Shown: positions 33,092 through 34,323 of the stretch, one piece after another
Position numbering within the stretch: position 1 is the first letter of the stretch
How the letters are laid out: every line of letters starts with the position of its first letter
Assembly (NCBI GenBank): GCA_036378155.1
Contig: DASUXA010000066.1
Coordinates: forward strand, 1-34,323
Direction: 5' to 3'
Source: DASUXA01 sp036378155
GTDB taxonomy: Bacteria > Actinomycetota > Actinomycetes > Mycobacteriales > Micromonosporaceae
Length of the DNA: 34,323 bases
Notes under the pieces: generated by a model
What the model was told of the DNA's origin: nothing
The model's database searches: none
Seen by the model: the letters and a program-made list of their open reading frames with translations, nothing else
Translations under genes and position numbers: made by a program

Positions 33092-34323
33092 GTGAACGCA
33101 TCGCGAACAACCGTCCGATCCGCTTCACCCGCCAAGCTGCTCGCCACCGCGGCTCTCGCCGCGCTGTCGTTGACCGTGGCAGGAGTAGCGGCGACGCCCG
33201 CGGCAGCCGCGCCCAGCGGCACCGGCAGCACAAGCCGGGGTCCGCTGCCGACCGCCTCGTCGAACGGCTGGGCGGGCGCCGGCATCAAGTACCACCAGTC
33301 GCAGACCCAGAAGCAGCAGCCGAACACCGGATCGCCGAACACCGGGTCCCCGAACACCGTGTCGCCGAGCACGACCTCCAGTTACCGATCCGCCCCGCCC
33401 GGATATCCGCAGGGCATCGACGTGTCGAGCAACGACCACGACTACGGGACCCCGCCGGACTGGCCCACTCTCGCCGCCAACGGGTACACGTTCGCGTACG
33501 TCAAGGCGACCGAAGGCACGACGTACACCAACCCGTACTTCGCCACCGACTATGCCGCGGCGAAGCAGAACGGGCTGGACGTCGGAGCGTACGTGTTCGC
33601 CCGCCCGGACAGCCCGGACCCGGCAGCCCAGGCGGACTACCTGTACCAGCAGATGAAGTGGACGGCGGACGGCAAGACCCTGCCGCCGATGATCGACATG
33701 GAGTGGCCGTACTTCAGCGGCTACAACGCCTGCTACAACCTCACGGTCGACCAGATGGTCAACTGGCTGACGACGTTCGTCAAGGAACTGCGCGGCAAGA
33801 TCGGCGTGGCGCCGGTCATCTACACCGCGCCGTCGTGGTGGCAGCAGTGCACCAACAACAGCGCGGCGTTCACCAGCAGCCCGCTGTTCGTCTCGTCCTG
33901 CGCGACCACGCCGCCGGCGGTACCGGGCTGGTCGACGTGGACGTTCTGGCAGTACGACATCAAGGCGTGCGGCGACGACCCGCCGAACGACCAGGACGTC
34001 TTCAACGGCACGGTGACCCAGCTCAACAACCTGGCGTACCCGCTCGGAAACTCGTGCTTCCCGCCGATGGTCGGTGATACCAACGGCGACCACCACGCCG
34101 ACACCGTGCTGATGTGCCACCGACCGGACAACTCGATCGGGCTGTTCACCTCGCTCGGCGACGCGACCGGCGCGTTCGGCACGTTCACCAGCGGGTACAC
34201 GCTGCCGCCGAACGCCTGGGACTGGAATTCGTTCCGTACCATCTCCGGCGACTTCAACGGCGACGGTCGGGCGGACGTGGCCGCCATGTACCACTTCTCC
34301 ACCGGCGCGATCAGCATGTGCAC
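33092..34323 (+). CDS. Secreted GH25 lysozyme with FG-GAP repeats (3' end beyond window)
   Basis: A partial protein of at least 410 aa. Signal peptide: KLLATAALAALSLTVAGVAA (15-34), ending near ATPAAAA. A linker carries Gln-rich QSQTQKQQP and (TGSPN)n repeats. The GH25 (muramidase) domain starts at GIDVSS (Asp110), with YTFAYVKATEGTTYTNPYF, GAYVFARP and MIDMEWP (Asp202, Glu204) forming the active site, and closing WTFWQYDI. VCBS/FG-GAP repeats follow (GDTNGDHHADTVLMC, SGDFNGDGRADVAAM, Ca-binding type). GTG 33092 has AGGA 7 bp upstream. In-frame GTG 33047 and a CTG at 33017 behind GGGAGG are alternatives. Confidence 0.9.
   Translation, partial: MNASRTTVRSASPAKLLATAALAALSLTVAGVAATPAAAAPSGTGSTSRGPLPTASSNGWAGAGIKYHQSQTQKQQPNTGSPNTGSPNTVSPSTTSSYRSAPPGYPQGIDVSSNDHDYGTPPDWPTLAANGYTFAYVKATEGTTYTNPYFATDYAAAKQNGLDVGAYVFARPDSPDPAAQADYLYQQMKWTADGKTLPPMIDMEWPYFSGYNACYNLTVDQMVNWLTTFVKELRGKIGVAPVIYTAPSWWQQCTNNSAAFTSSPLFVSSCATTPPAVPGWSTWTFWQYDIKACGDDPPNDQDVFNGTVTQLNNLAYPLGNSCFPPMVGDTNGDHHADTVLMCHRPDNSIGLFTSLGDATGAFGTFTSGYTLPPNAWDWNSFRTISGDFNGDGRADVAAMYHFSTGAISMC

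Overview
The window comes from a high-GC (about 70% by eye) actinomycete. Evidence: GTG and TTG starts, ATGA/GTGA stop-start overlaps, a mycothiol-dependent-type enzyme family, XRE-TPR regulators, and a thiolase/FabG4/HtdX locus laid out as in mycobacteria. I infer a filamentous actinomycete, possibly Micromonosporales-like, but the species cannot be fixed from the sequence alone. I see no rRNA, tRNA, CRISPR array, transposase or integrase.

Layout. 1-5104 (minus strand): purine biosynthesis genes purB, purC, purS, purQ and the 5' part of purL; purS-purQ-purL are joined by ATGA overlaps. 5299-13496: an acyl-CoA/sterol-type lipid block with a thiolase divergent from a FabG4-like reductase and an HtdX-like dehydratase, a TetR regulator divergent from an SCP2 protein, an acyl-CoA dehydrogenase and an acyl-CoA synthetase. 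Both divergent promoters carry the same family of palindromic operators, so the block looks like one TetR regulon. A Cys-tailed small protein of unknown function (8866-9312) sits inside it. 13497-13869: a 50-bp near-perfect palindrome and a 101-bp tandem duplication. 13862-16148 (minus): a DivIVA-like coiled-coil protein, an orphan NMT1/THI5-type binding lipoprotein and a methyltransferase. 16462-17808: an XRE-TPR regulator. 17871-21812 (minus): a secreted subtilase with a PA domain and a CPBP membrane protease.

21847-32251 is an accessory mix: an XRE regulator fused to a degenerate peptide deformylase, a secreted class-A-beta-lactamase-like hydrolase, DinB and mycothiol-type proteins, a cupredoxin lipoprotein with a 4-TM partner, a MerR regulator fused to a DNA sliding-clamp-like module, a 5'-truncated ArsR-SRPBCC fusion, and an AMP-ligase translationally coupled to an MFS exporter. 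32340-34323: a small probably leaderless gene, a frameshifted PhoD phosphatase remnant, and a secreted GH25 lysozyme with FG-GAP repeats running off the end.

The most unusual items are the two regulators welded to housekeeping folds (deformylase and beta clamp), the Cys-rich-tail protein, the palindrome/101-bp repeat island, and a window-wide excess of the palindrome GGTACC in all reading frames.
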